Positions 1-8,302 of a stretch of 64,000 bases of DNA are shown one piece after another. Source of the DNA: Limnovirga soli (lineage in GTDB: Bacteria; Bacteroidota; Bacteroidia; Chitinophagales; Chitinophagaceae); contig NZ_WHPF01000011.1 of assembly GCF_013106755.1 (NCBI RefSeq), forward strand, positions 149,675-213,674. Direction: 5' to 3'. Position 1 is the stretch's first letter. Every line of letters begins with the position of its first letter. The position numbers were made by a program, and so were the translations under genes. The notes beneath the pieces were generated by a model. That model was not told where the DNA came from and did not search any database. It saw nothing but the letters and a program-made list of their open reading frames with translations.

Positions 1-9
1 AGTAACGCC

Positions 10-2433
10 ATGTTTAGGAATTATTTCAAAATTGCTTTTCGCAACCTGTGGAGAAACAAAAGTTTTTCGCTTATTAATATTATTGGTTTGGCTATTGGCA
101 TAGCTACCTGTCTTATTATTATGCTGTATGTAAATAATGAACTTAGCTATGATAAGTTTAATGAGAAGGCAGATCAGATGTATACAGTATATTTTCAGGG
201 AAATGTACAGGGCGAAAAAATGAATGAAGCTGCTGTAATGCCACCGGTAGCACAAACACTTAAAAGAGATTTTCCCGAAGTAGAAGCGGCTACCCGTTTA
301 CGTACTTATGGCACTCCTAAACTGGTATACAATAACAAGTCATTTAAAGAAGATGCGTTTGCATTTGTTGACTCAAATTTCTTTCAGGTATTTACATTGC
401 CGCTTTTAAAAGGCAATCCCAAAACCGCTTTACTGGAACCTTATACGGTAGTTATTACAAAGGCATTGGCTAAAAAATATTTTGGCAATGAAGATCCAAT
501 GGGTAAAATAATTGCCTTTAAAGATGATGCCAATACCTCTTATAAAGTAACAGGCTTAATTGATAAAGTGCCTGTAAACGCCAATTTTCATTTTGAGCTC
601 TTTGCATCTATGGCCAGCCTGCCAGAATCAAGAGAACCAACCTGGATGACCTCTAATTTTTTTACCTACCTGGTTTTAGCAAAGGGCTACGATTATAAAA
701 AGCTGGAAGCAAAAATGCCGGAGGTGGTAGATAAATATATGGGGCCTCAAATGTTAAATGCCATGGGCATGTCGCTGGCAGATTTTAGAAAAAATGGTAA
801 TGATATCAGTTTTCATATAGAACCCATAACGGATATACACCTTGACCCTGCCTATCCCAACGCACTTGGCCAGTCCGGCGATATAACGAATGTGTACATT
901 TTTGCAGCTATTGCTGTATTTATGCTGCTGATAGCCTGTATAAATTTTATGAATCTCTCTACGGCAGGTGCATCAAAACGCTCAAAAGAAGTAGGTATAC
1001 GGAAAGTATTGGGCTCTTTAAAAACAGAGCTGGTAAAACAATTCCTTTTTGAATCTATTATTATTGCTGCCATTGCCTTGATATTAGCGATGGGTTTAAT
1101 ATACCTTGCTTTACCTGCCTTTAATCAATTGGCAGATCAGCAGTTAACCCTTAATTTTTTTGAACATCCTTTGCTTTTGCCCGGACTTATTTTATTTGTT
1201 TTATTCACAGGTGTTCTTGCGGGTAGTTATCCTGCATTTTACCTTTCTTCCTTTAAACCCGTAGCCGTACTAAAAGGAAAATTTTCGGCAGCAAAAAACA
1301 GTATTGGGTTAAGAAGTAGTTTGGTGGTTTTTCAATTTTTTATTTCTATTCTATTAATTGTGGGTAGTACTGTTGTATTTAAACAACTGTCGTACATGCA
1401 GCATAAGGATATTGGTTATAATAAAGAGCAGGTATTAATTATCCCGGATCTTTGGATGTTGGGCAATAACCAGGAAGCATTTTATCACCTGGTTAAAAAC
1501 AATCCTATAGTGCAAAGTGTTACCCGTTCTGGTTTTTTACCTGCAGGCAGAAGCGATAATAATAATTTCTTTATATCTCCTGCCCAAAACCCGGGGCAAA
1601 TGGTTAAAACACTGCGTTATGATATTGATGAAAACTATATAGCCACACTTGGCATTAAATTACATACAGGCAGAAATTTTTCTGCCGGCTTTCCAACTGA
1701 TTCATCAGCCGTTATTTTAAACGAAACTGCTGCTAGGATATTAGGTTGGGGCGATAAGGCAATTGGGCAAACTATTTCACATACTGATAATCAGGGACAG
1801 AAAACCAATTACCATGTAATAGGAATTGTAAAGGATTTTAACTTTAAATCGCTGCACGAACTGGTTTCACCTTTAGTCATGTCACTAGCGCCTAATCCTT
1901 CTACCGTGGTGGCCAAACTTACCACAGCAGATGCAACAACCCTGATTAGCAAACTTTCCAAATCGTGGGTTGCTTTTGGTGCAGAAGATGCTATGTCTTA
2001 TTCTTTTCTTGACGACCGGTTTAATAGCACCTATAAAGCTGAACAAAAAACCGGAACGATACTGGGTATTTTTGCCGGTCTTACTATTTTGGTAGCCTGC
2101 CTGGGTTTGTTTGGTCTTGCTATGTTTACCGCACAGCAACGCACCAAAGAAATTGGCATTCGTAAAGTATTGGGTGCCAGCGTTACACAGGTAACTAATA
2201 TGCTTTCAAAAGAATTTTTGCAATTGGTAATTATTGCCTGTGTTATTGCATTTCCATTATCGTACTGGGCCATGACCAAATGGTTGCAGGACTTTGCCTA
2301 CCGTACAGATATTAGCTGGTGGGTATTTGCCATAGCCGCAGTGGCTGCATTGCTGATAGCATTAATTACGGTAAGCTTTCAAGCCATTAAAGCTGCATTG
2401 GCAAACCCGGTTAAAAGTTTGAGAACGGAATAA
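10..2433 (+). CDS. FtsX/MacB-like ABC transporter permease 1
   Basis: 807-aa inner-membrane permease of the two-domain MacB/FtsX type. A first membrane helix (about residues 19-41) is followed by a periplasmic MacB_PCD-like domain, helices near 295-315, 347-375, 393-415 and 437-457, a second periplasmic domain, and three C-terminal helices (about 683-705, 737-757, 770-792). Each half carries the cytoplasmic coupling motif KE(V/I)GIRKVLG, and the protein ends in NPVKSLRTE. Family members work with a separate LolD/MacB-type ATPase to move lipoproteins, peptides or drugs or to transmit mechanical signals; no ATPase gene is visible here. It is the first of six tandem paralogues and starts only 9 bases into the window, so the array may extend further left. 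Substrate unknown. Confidence 0.93.
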   Translation: MFRNYFKIAFRNLWRNKSFSLINIIGLAIGIATCLIIMLYVNNELSYDKFNEKADQMYTVYFQGNVQGEKMNEAAVMPPVAQTLKRDFPEVEAATRLRTYGTPKLVYNNKSFKEDAFAFVDSNFFQVFTLPLLKGNPKTALLEPYTVVITKALAKKYFGNEDPMGKIIAFKDDANTSYKVTGLIDKVPVNANFHFELFASMASLPESREPTWMTSNFFTYLVLAKGYDYKKLEAKMPEVVDKYMGPQMLNAMGMSLADFRKNGNDISFHIEPITDIHLDPAYPNALGQSGDITNVYIFAAIAVFMLLIACINFMNLSTAGASKRSKEVGIRKVLGSLKTELVKQFLFESIIIAAIALILAMGLIYLALPAFNQLADQQLTLNFFEHPLLLPGLILFVLFTGVLAGSYPAFYLSSFKPVAVLKGKFSAAKNSIGLRSSLVVFQFFISILLIVGSTVVFKQLSYMQHKDIGYNKEQVLIIPDLWMLGNNQEAFYHLVKNNPIVQSVTRSGFLPAGRSDNNNFFISPAQNPGQMVKTLRYDIDENYIATLGIKLHTGRNFSAGFPTDSSAVILNETAARILGWGDKAIGQTISHTDNQGQKTNYHVIGIVKDFNFKSLHELVSPLVMSLAPNPSTVVAKLTTADATTLISKLSKSWVAFGAEDAMSYSFLDDRFNSTYKAEQKTGTILGIFAGLTILVACLGLFGLAMFTAQQRTKEIGIRKVLGASVTQVTNMLSKEFLQLVIIACVIAFPLSYWAMTKWLQDFAYRTDISWWVFAIAAVAALLIALITVSFQAIKAALANPVKSLRTE

Positions 2434-2520
2434 TGCGATGTGCAGGTAGATGTGCGGATGTGCAAATGTGCGGAGGTGCATATAGATGTATGAATGTGCA
2501 AATGTACAGATGGGGTGATA
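2432..2520 (+). repeat. Degenerate ATGTGC short-period array
   Basis: Immediately after the permease 1 stop there is a run of imperfect units of about 8 bases of the type gATGTGCg/a, repeated roughly ten times with drift. Similar tracts follow the stop codons of the other permeases and appear in reverse orientation near 60.15 kb. Confidence 0.7.
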
Positions 2521-2622
2521 TATTAATTGGTTGCTCCTTTTTCTGCAAACTGTGTGCAGATTATTTTATGGGACAATTCTGCTATTTGCATACATACATT
2601 TCTTGCTGCCATACATGCTACC

Positions 2623-2647
2623 GTACAAGAGTGCGACGCAAGTAAAG
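2623..2647 (+). repeat. TGCGACGCA-core dispersed repeat, copy 1
   Basis: Full-length core (GTACAAGAG, then TGCGACGCA, then AGTAAAG). Unlike most copies it points the same way as the gene whose 3' end precedes it. Confidence 0.85.
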
Positions 2648-2793
2648 TTTAATTGCATAACTATAGCATGGCTAATAATGTCGACTGATTTAAATGGCTG
2701 CTGTATTATTTTTTTCATTGTAAACAGCCTGTATTTTCTCCTCCATTTTTTTAAAACTAATACTGTAATATTTGGCTTTGTTCAACACCGAAC

Positions 2794-2821
2794 AACAGGT
2801 GTACGATACCGTACACCTGTT
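2794..2821. promoter_or_regulatory. Perfect 11-bp inverted repeat (operator- or terminator-like)
   Basis: AACAGGTGTAC and its exact reverse complement are separated by six bases. There is no long T-run after it, so a protein-binding site is as likely as a terminator. It lies about 190 bases upstream of permease 2. Confidence 0.4.
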
Positions 2822-3009
2822 ATACATATTATGCATTAAGTGTATTGAAAAACAAGTAGTTGCATATTGGCACAGTCGTTGGTAATTTTTGGGATAGGGT
2901 AATTATATCTACAACATAGAAGGATTACAATAGGTAGCATAATTGAAAAACGATACCGGTATTAATTTAGAACGAATATTTTTTCTGCTCATCCTGTAAA
3001 ACAGAAAGT

Positions 3010-5451
3010 ATGATAAAGAATTATTTTAAAATAGCTTTTCGCACCCTTTGGAAAAACAAAGGCTATAGCGCCATTAATATTTTTGGTTTGGCCATTGGGT
3101 TGGCTACCTGCCTATTAATTACGTTGTATGTTACCGATGAACTGAGCTATGATAAGTTTAACGAACAGGCAGCAAATATTTATCGCATAAACTCAGACAT
3201 ACAGGTAGGTGGTGGCAAGCTGCACATGACACAAACTTCGGATATGATGGGGGCGGTGTTGAAAAAGGATTATCCACAAGTAAAAGAATATACCCGCATT
3301 TTTTCAAGTGAGGGCGCTAAGCTGGTAAAAAAAGGTGATAGTTTTATTAATGAAGACAGGATTGTGTATGCAGATTCCAGTTTTTTTAATGTGTTCACAT
3401 TGCCTGCGTTGGAAGGCAATACCAAAAATGCATTGGATGAACCTAATACAGTTGTTATTACAGCATCAACAGCCCAAAAATATTTTGATGCAACCCATGT
3501 GGTAGGTAAAACTATTGAAGTAAAAATTAATGAAGCCACCATTCCATTTAAAATTACTGCTGTAATAGAGGATATTCCGCATAACTCGCATTTTCATTTT
3601 GATTTTATACTCTCTATGAAAAATGTGAATTATGAATGGGGCCAATATACCAGTCATAATTTTCATACCTATTTGCTTTTACAACCTGGAACAGATTATA
3701 GGGCCTTTGAAAAAAACTTTAATCAGTATATAGTTAATTATGTATTGCCATATGTTCAGCAATTTATACAAATCAGCAGTATAGATGAGCTTCGAAAATC
3801 GGGTAATATGCTGGAATACTCACTTATTCCACTTACCAAAATTCATTTGTACAGCGATTATAATTATGAATTAAGTGCTTCTGGTAATATACAGTATATC
3901 TATATTTTTTCTGCGGTGGCTTTGTTTATTCTCCTCATTGCCTGTATTAATTTTATGAACTTAAGTACGGCCCGCAGTGCCAGCCGCGCCAAAGAAATTG
4001 GTATAAGAAAAGTATTGGGCACCGAAAGGAAAACATTGGTAACACAGTTTCTTGTAGAATCAATTATAACAGCATATATTTCTATGCTAATTGCCCTGCT
4101 TATAACCTATCTGGTTTTACCCCTTTTTAATGATGTGGCAGCCAAAACCTTATCCTTAGCTGATTTAATCAATATTACAATTCTTCCTTTTATTATATTG
4201 TTACCGGTTTTAGTGGGTTTGCTGGCAGGCAGCTATCCGGCATTATTTTTATCAGCTTTTAAACCAATTACTGTTTTAAAAGGTAATGCACAAACCGGTT
4301 TTAAGAAAAGTAATCTGCGCAATGCATTGGTTGTTTTTCAGTTTGGTACATCGGTAATGTTAATAATTGCCACCATTATTGTATATAGCCAGTTACATTA
4401 TATACAAACAACCAAACTGGGTTTTAATAAAGATCAGGTATTGGTAATAGACCGTGCCTATGCTTTAGGCAATAATGTAAATGCATTTAAAAATGAAGTG
4501 CTGGCTTTACATGGCGTAAACAGTGCCACTGTAAGTTCATTTTTGCCTGTTACCAGTTCTTCCCGTAATGACAATACCTATTCCAAAGAAGCGGTTATGG
4601 ATATGAAGAACAGCATTGATATGCAAACCTGGGCTATAGATTACGATTATATTAAAACCATGGGAATGGAAATTGTCCAGGGCAGAAATTTCTCAAAAAA
4701 TTTTGGGTCCGATTCCAACGCCATACTTATCACCGAAACAACAGCCAGGCTTTTAGGCTATACGAATGCCGTTGGCAAAAATATTTATTTACCAGCCGAT
4801 GATCCCAAAAATAAAACGATGGTGCCCATTCCTATTATTGGTGTAGTAAAAGATTTTCATTTCGAATCGTTAAGACAAAACATTGGCCCATTATGCATGC
4901 GCCTGGCTAATAGCAGCGGCTTAATATCTTTTAAAATATCTAATGGCAATGCCAACGATTTAATTAATCAGGTAGAAAATAAATGGAAGGCATTAGCCCC
5001 GGCCATGCCATTCAGTTACCGGTTTTTAAATAACTCGTTTGATGAAATGTATCGTAGCGAACAGCGGGCAGGTACCATTGCCATTGTATTTGCCGTGCTG
5101 GCTGTATTTATTGCCTGCCTTGGTTTATTTGGTTTGGTAACCTTTATGGCCGAGCAACGCACCAAGGAAATAGGCATACGTAAAGTATTGGGCGCTTCTG
5201 TAACCAATGTGGTGGCGATGCTGTCAAAAGATTTTTTGTTGCTGGTAATAATAGCCTGTGTATTTGCATTTCCGCTGGCAGGGTGGGCCATGTATAACTG
5301 GCTGCAGGATTATGCATACCGCATCAGTATTAGTTGGTGGGTATTTTTGGTTGCAGGTACAGCAGCATTACTAATAGCGTTAATTACCGTAAGTGTACAG
5401 GCCATAAAAGCCGCTATAGCCAATCCGGTAAAAAGTTTAAGAACAGAGTAG
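3010..5451 (+). CDS. FtsX/MacB-like ABC transporter permease 2
   Basis: 813-aa paralogue of permease 1 with the same order: N-terminal helix in an FKIAFRTLWKNKGYS context, a periplasmic domain, four central helices, a second periplasmic domain and three C-terminal helices. Both KEIGIRKVLG motifs and the NPVKSLRTE tail are intact. Of the six it appears closest to permease 1, including the N-terminal LSYDKFNEQA segment, which suggests a recent duplication. Role as for the family: integral permease needing an ATPase partner from elsewhere. No sign of decay. Confidence 0.93.
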   Translation: MIKNYFKIAFRTLWKNKGYSAINIFGLAIGLATCLLITLYVTDELSYDKFNEQAANIYRINSDIQVGGGKLHMTQTSDMMGAVLKKDYPQVKEYTRIFSSEGAKLVKKGDSFINEDRIVYADSSFFNVFTLPALEGNTKNALDEPNTVVITASTAQKYFDATHVVGKTIEVKINEATIPFKITAVIEDIPHNSHFHFDFILSMKNVNYEWGQYTSHNFHTYLLLQPGTDYRAFEKNFNQYIVNYVLPYVQQFIQISSIDELRKSGNMLEYSLIPLTKIHLYSDYNYELSASGNIQYIYIFSAVALFILLIACINFMNLSTARSASRAKEIGIRKVLGTERKTLVTQFLVESIITAYISMLIALLITYLVLPLFNDVAAKTLSLADLINITILPFIILLPVLVGLLAGSYPALFLSAFKPITVLKGNAQTGFKKSNLRNALVVFQFGTSVMLIIATIIVYSQLHYIQTTKLGFNKDQVLVIDRAYALGNNVNAFKNEVLALHGVNSATVSSFLPVTSSSRNDNTYSKEAVMDMKNSIDMQTWAIDYDYIKTMGMEIVQGRNFSKNFGSDSNAILITETTARLLGYTNAVGKNIYLPADDPKNKTMVPIPIIGVVKDFHFESLRQNIGPLCMRLANSSGLISFKISNGNANDLINQVENKWKALAPAMPFSYRFLNNSFDEMYRSEQRAGTIAIVFAVLAVFIACLGLFGLVTFMAEQRTKEIGIRKVLGASVTNVVAMLSKDFLLLVIIACVFAFPLAGWAMYNWLQDYAYRISISWWVFLVAGTAALLIALITVSVQAIKAAIANPVKSLRTE

Positions 5452-5500
5452 GAGAATGTGCGGATGTGCGGATGTGAAGATGTGTGAATGTGCTGAGTAG
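5449..5500 (+). repeat. ATGTGC short-period array
   Basis: Begins at the stop codon of permease 2. About five imperfect units of gaATGTGCg / gATGTGaa. Confidence 0.65.
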
Positions 5501-5546
5501 AAAATGAATTTTTATGAGCCAAACTATATTTCAATAATTAAGCATT

Positions 5547-5567
5547 CGTTACGTCGCACACTTGTAC
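5547..5567 (-). repeat. TGCGACGCA-core dispersed repeat, copy 2 (variant)
   Basis: Plus-strand CGTTACGTCGCACACTTGTA; one base off in the palindromic core. It forms the left edge of the permease intergenic unit. Confidence 0.75.
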
Positions 5568-5641
5568 GCCTTGTTCAATAGTGAGCTGAACGATGAAGTG
5601 AGGTATTTGTGTGACGAAGCAGCAAATGCTTAACAACACGA
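5547..5641 (+). repeat. Permease intergenic unit, copy 1
   Basis: About 95 bases. The core repeat is followed by a TTGTTCAATA..GAGCTGAACG segment, then AAGTGAGGTATTTG, GTGACGAAGCAG and CAAATGCTTAAC. The last parts can form a hairpin between GTATTTG and CAAATGC. Related units lie before permeases 4, 5 and 6. Confidence 0.7.
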
Positions 5642-5696
5642 GATGCATAAAGCAAAAAAGCTGGTAACAAAAAGTAGCCTTAACAATACATGTTGT

Positions 5697-8072
5697 ATGA
5701 TAAAAAATTATTTTAAAATAGCCTGGCGTAACATAAGCAAGAACAAAGTATTTTCTTCTGTAAATATTTTGGGGCTGGCACTTAGCATGGCCTGTTGCCT
5801 TATTATCAGCATGTATGTATTCAATGAACTAAGCTATGATTCGTTTCATAAAAACTTGCCTGATATTTACCGTATTACAGAAAAACAGGATCAGGCCGGC
5901 ACCCTATATGATGTGGCAGTAACACCTGGCCCGCTGGCTCCTGCTTTGCAAAAAGATTTTCCTGAAATTCAAAACACCGTTCGTTTTGGCAATTGGGGCG
6001 GGGCTTTAAAAAACGGCAGCAATACATTTGAAGAAAATAATATATTACTTACCGAAAACAGTGTATTTAGTATTTTCAATTTCCCTTTGTTAAAAGGCAA
6101 CCCCGCTACTGCACTAAAATCGCCGGATGAAATTATAATAACAGAAAAAGTTGCACAAAAATATTTTGGTAATAACTGGAAGAATAACTCCGCTTTAATT
6201 GGCCAGATATTTACCCTAAATGGCCAAACTGATTTTAAACTGGCAGGTGTGGCAAAAGATTTGCCCCAAAACTCCAGTATTCAGTTTGATATACTATTAC
6301 CCATAACCTATTTATTTGCATCTGATGAATGGTCGAATAAATGGAACAGCAATAATTATCATACGTACCTGCAATTAAAACCAGGAACCGATGTAACCGC
6401 TTTTCAAAAGAAATTAGCAAATCAACTGCATGCGTATAATTCAGATACACAAGACCTGCTGCAACTACAACCTTTAAAAGAACAATACCTGTATTCTAAG
6501 TTTGACTTTCATACTGATTGGGGTAAACGTAGCAATATTAAATATGTACAAATTTTTGCAGGCGTAGGTTTATTATTACTAATTATTGCCTGTGTTAATT
6601 TTATTAATCTTTCCACTGCCCGTTCATTAAAGCGTAGCATGGAAGTTGGCGTAAGAAAGGTAAATGGTGCTTCCCGCAAACAATTAATCTTTCAATTTTT
6701 AACCGAATCCATTTTAGTGGCCTGCTTAAGCGCAATACTCAGCCTCTTTATTCTGGAATGGGCGCAACCTTATTTGGAATCATTTACTGGTAAGGCTGTT
6801 AATATAAATATATATAGCCCATTATTCATTGGCTTCTTCTTGTTATTCATTTTAATTATTGGTTTGCTGGCAGGGCTCTACCCCGCATTTGTAATGTCTT
6901 CTTTTAAACCAGTAAGCATTTTTAAAAGTAATAGTAAAAGTAAATCAGGTAAATCATTTTGGCAGGGCCTGGTTGTTTTTCAATTCGTTGTTTCTATTGC
7001 ATTAATGGTATGCACCTTTTTTATGTATCGGCAATTATTGTTTTTACAAAGCAAAGACCTGGGTTTTAATAAAGAACAGTTAATAAGCATTGGGCTAAAA
7101 GGGACATTAAAGGAGAAATCTTCACTGTTGAAACGCGACATTGAACTGCAGCCTGATGTAATAGCAGTATCATCAGCTACTATGTCAATGGTTAACGTAG
7201 ATAATTCCACTTATATGGAATGGGAAGGCATGCAACCTGACGATAAATTTTTAATCACCCAGGCAAATGTTGACCCTGATTTTATCCCTGCTTTGGGTAT
7301 GCAATTACTCAGTGGCCATAATTTTTCACCACAAAAAACCAACGATACTGCCAACTTTATTGTAAATGAAACAGCAGTAAAACGTATGGGTTATACAGTT
7401 AACAATGCCATAGGTAAAAAAGTAGATATGTGGGGTGCCAAAGGAGCCATCATAGGCGTTGTAAAAGATTTTAATTTTAAGTCGCTCAATACAAACATCG
7501 ATCCTTTTATATTCCGTTATCAGCCGCAAGACAGGTATTTTAATTTATTTGTAAAAATTGCGCCGGGCAATACAGCAGCAACCATAGCGCAAATACAAAA
7601 AGTGTATAAGCAATATGATACTGAATTTCCCATGAGTTACAATTTTGTAAATGAATCCATCAACAATCTTTATCTGGAAGATACCCGTACTGCAAACCTC
7701 ATTATGTTATTTGCCATCCTTACCGTTTTTGTAGGTTGTCTTGGTTTATTCGGACTTACCGTTTTTGCATCAGAACAGCGCATTAAGGAAATTGGTATTC
7801 GAAAAGTATTGGGCGCAGGGGTTACTTCAATTGCCGGCTTACTATCAAAAGATTTTTTGAAACTAGTTTTATTGGCTACCATTATTGCAATACCAATAGC
7901 CTGGTATATTACAGTTGTTTGGTTACAGAATTATGCTTACCGTATTCAAATTAGCTGGTGGGTATTTGCTATGGCCGCATGTATTGTATTGTTTCTTGCA
8001 TGCATAACAATCAGTGCTCAGGCAATTAAAGCAGCAATGGCAAACCCCGTTAAGAGTTTGAGAAGTGAATAA
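5697..8072 (+). CDS. FtsX/MacB-like ABC transporter permease 3
   Basis: 791 aa from the ATG at 5697. That start was chosen because it opens with MIKNYFKIAWRN, as in the paralogues; an upstream in-frame ATG at 5643 would add 18 residues lying in the intergenic repeat. The two-domain FtsX/MacB organisation has about eight helices, with coupling motifs MEVGVRKVNG (first half, degenerate) and KEIGIRKVLG (second half), and ends NPVKSLRSE. The weakened first motif and altered tail separate it from permeases 1 and 2. Membrane permease subunit, substrate unknown. Confidence 0.9.
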   Translation: MIKNYFKIAWRNISKNKVFSSVNILGLALSMACCLIISMYVFNELSYDSFHKNLPDIYRITEKQDQAGTLYDVAVTPGPLAPALQKDFPEIQNTVRFGNWGGALKNGSNTFEENNILLTENSVFSIFNFPLLKGNPATALKSPDEIIITEKVAQKYFGNNWKNNSALIGQIFTLNGQTDFKLAGVAKDLPQNSSIQFDILLPITYLFASDEWSNKWNSNNYHTYLQLKPGTDVTAFQKKLANQLHAYNSDTQDLLQLQPLKEQYLYSKFDFHTDWGKRSNIKYVQIFAGVGLLLLIIACVNFINLSTARSLKRSMEVGVRKVNGASRKQLIFQFLTESILVACLSAILSLFILEWAQPYLESFTGKAVNINIYSPLFIGFFLLFILIIGLLAGLYPAFVMSSFKPVSIFKSNSKSKSGKSFWQGLVVFQFVVSIALMVCTFFMYRQLLFLQSKDLGFNKEQLISIGLKGTLKEKSSLLKRDIELQPDVIAVSSATMSMVNVDNSTYMEWEGMQPDDKFLITQANVDPDFIPALGMQLLSGHNFSPQKTNDTANFIVNETAVKRMGYTVNNAIGKKVDMWGAKGAIIGVVKDFNFKSLNTNIDPFIFRYQPQDRYFNLFVKIAPGNTAATIAQIQKVYKQYDTEFPMSYNFVNESINNLYLEDTRTANLIMLFAILTVFVGCLGLFGLTVFASEQRIKEIGIRKVLGAGVTSIAGLLSKDFLKLVLLATIIAIPIAWYITVVWLQNYAYRIQISWWVFAMAACIVLFLACITISAQAIKAAMANPVKSLRSE

Positions 8073-8147
8073 AAAAATGTGGATATATGCAAATGTGAAA
8101 ATGAAATACAGATGTATATTTCCAGCTTTTGAATATTCATTAAACAT

Positions 8148-8169
8148 CCGTTGCGTCGCACACTTGTAC
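8148..8169 (-). repeat. TGCGACGCA-core dispersed repeat, copy 3
   Basis: Lies 75 bases after the permease 3 stop, reading as gcgtcgcacacttgtac on the coding strand, at the left edge of the second permease intergenic unit. Confidence 0.8.
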
Positions 8170-8248
8170 GCCTTGTTCAAGAGTGAGCTGAACGATGAAG
8201 TGAGGTATTTGTGTGACGAAGTTGCAAATGCTTAACAACAGGAGATGA
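8148..8248 (+). repeat. Permease intergenic unit, copy 2
   Basis: Same order of blocks as the unit before permease 3: core repeat, GAGCTGAACGATGAAGTGAG, GTATTTGTGTGACGAAG and CAAATGCTTAACAAC. Copies 1 and 2 are the most alike. Confidence 0.75.
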
Positions 8249-8302
8249 GTAAAGAACAAAAAGTTAACTACATAAAATATATAACATACAACTATACAGA
8301 CC

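Larger units (their letters stand above)
2434..3009. other. Non-coding gap between permeases 1 and 2
   Basis: 576 bases without a convincing gene. It holds the ATGTGC array, one TGCGACGCA-core repeat, and an 11-bp perfect inverted repeat. The short open frames here have no recognisable protein character. A TTG-N20-TAATTTTTG string near 2860-2891 loosely resembles a Bacteroidota promoter for permease 2. Confidence 0.6.
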
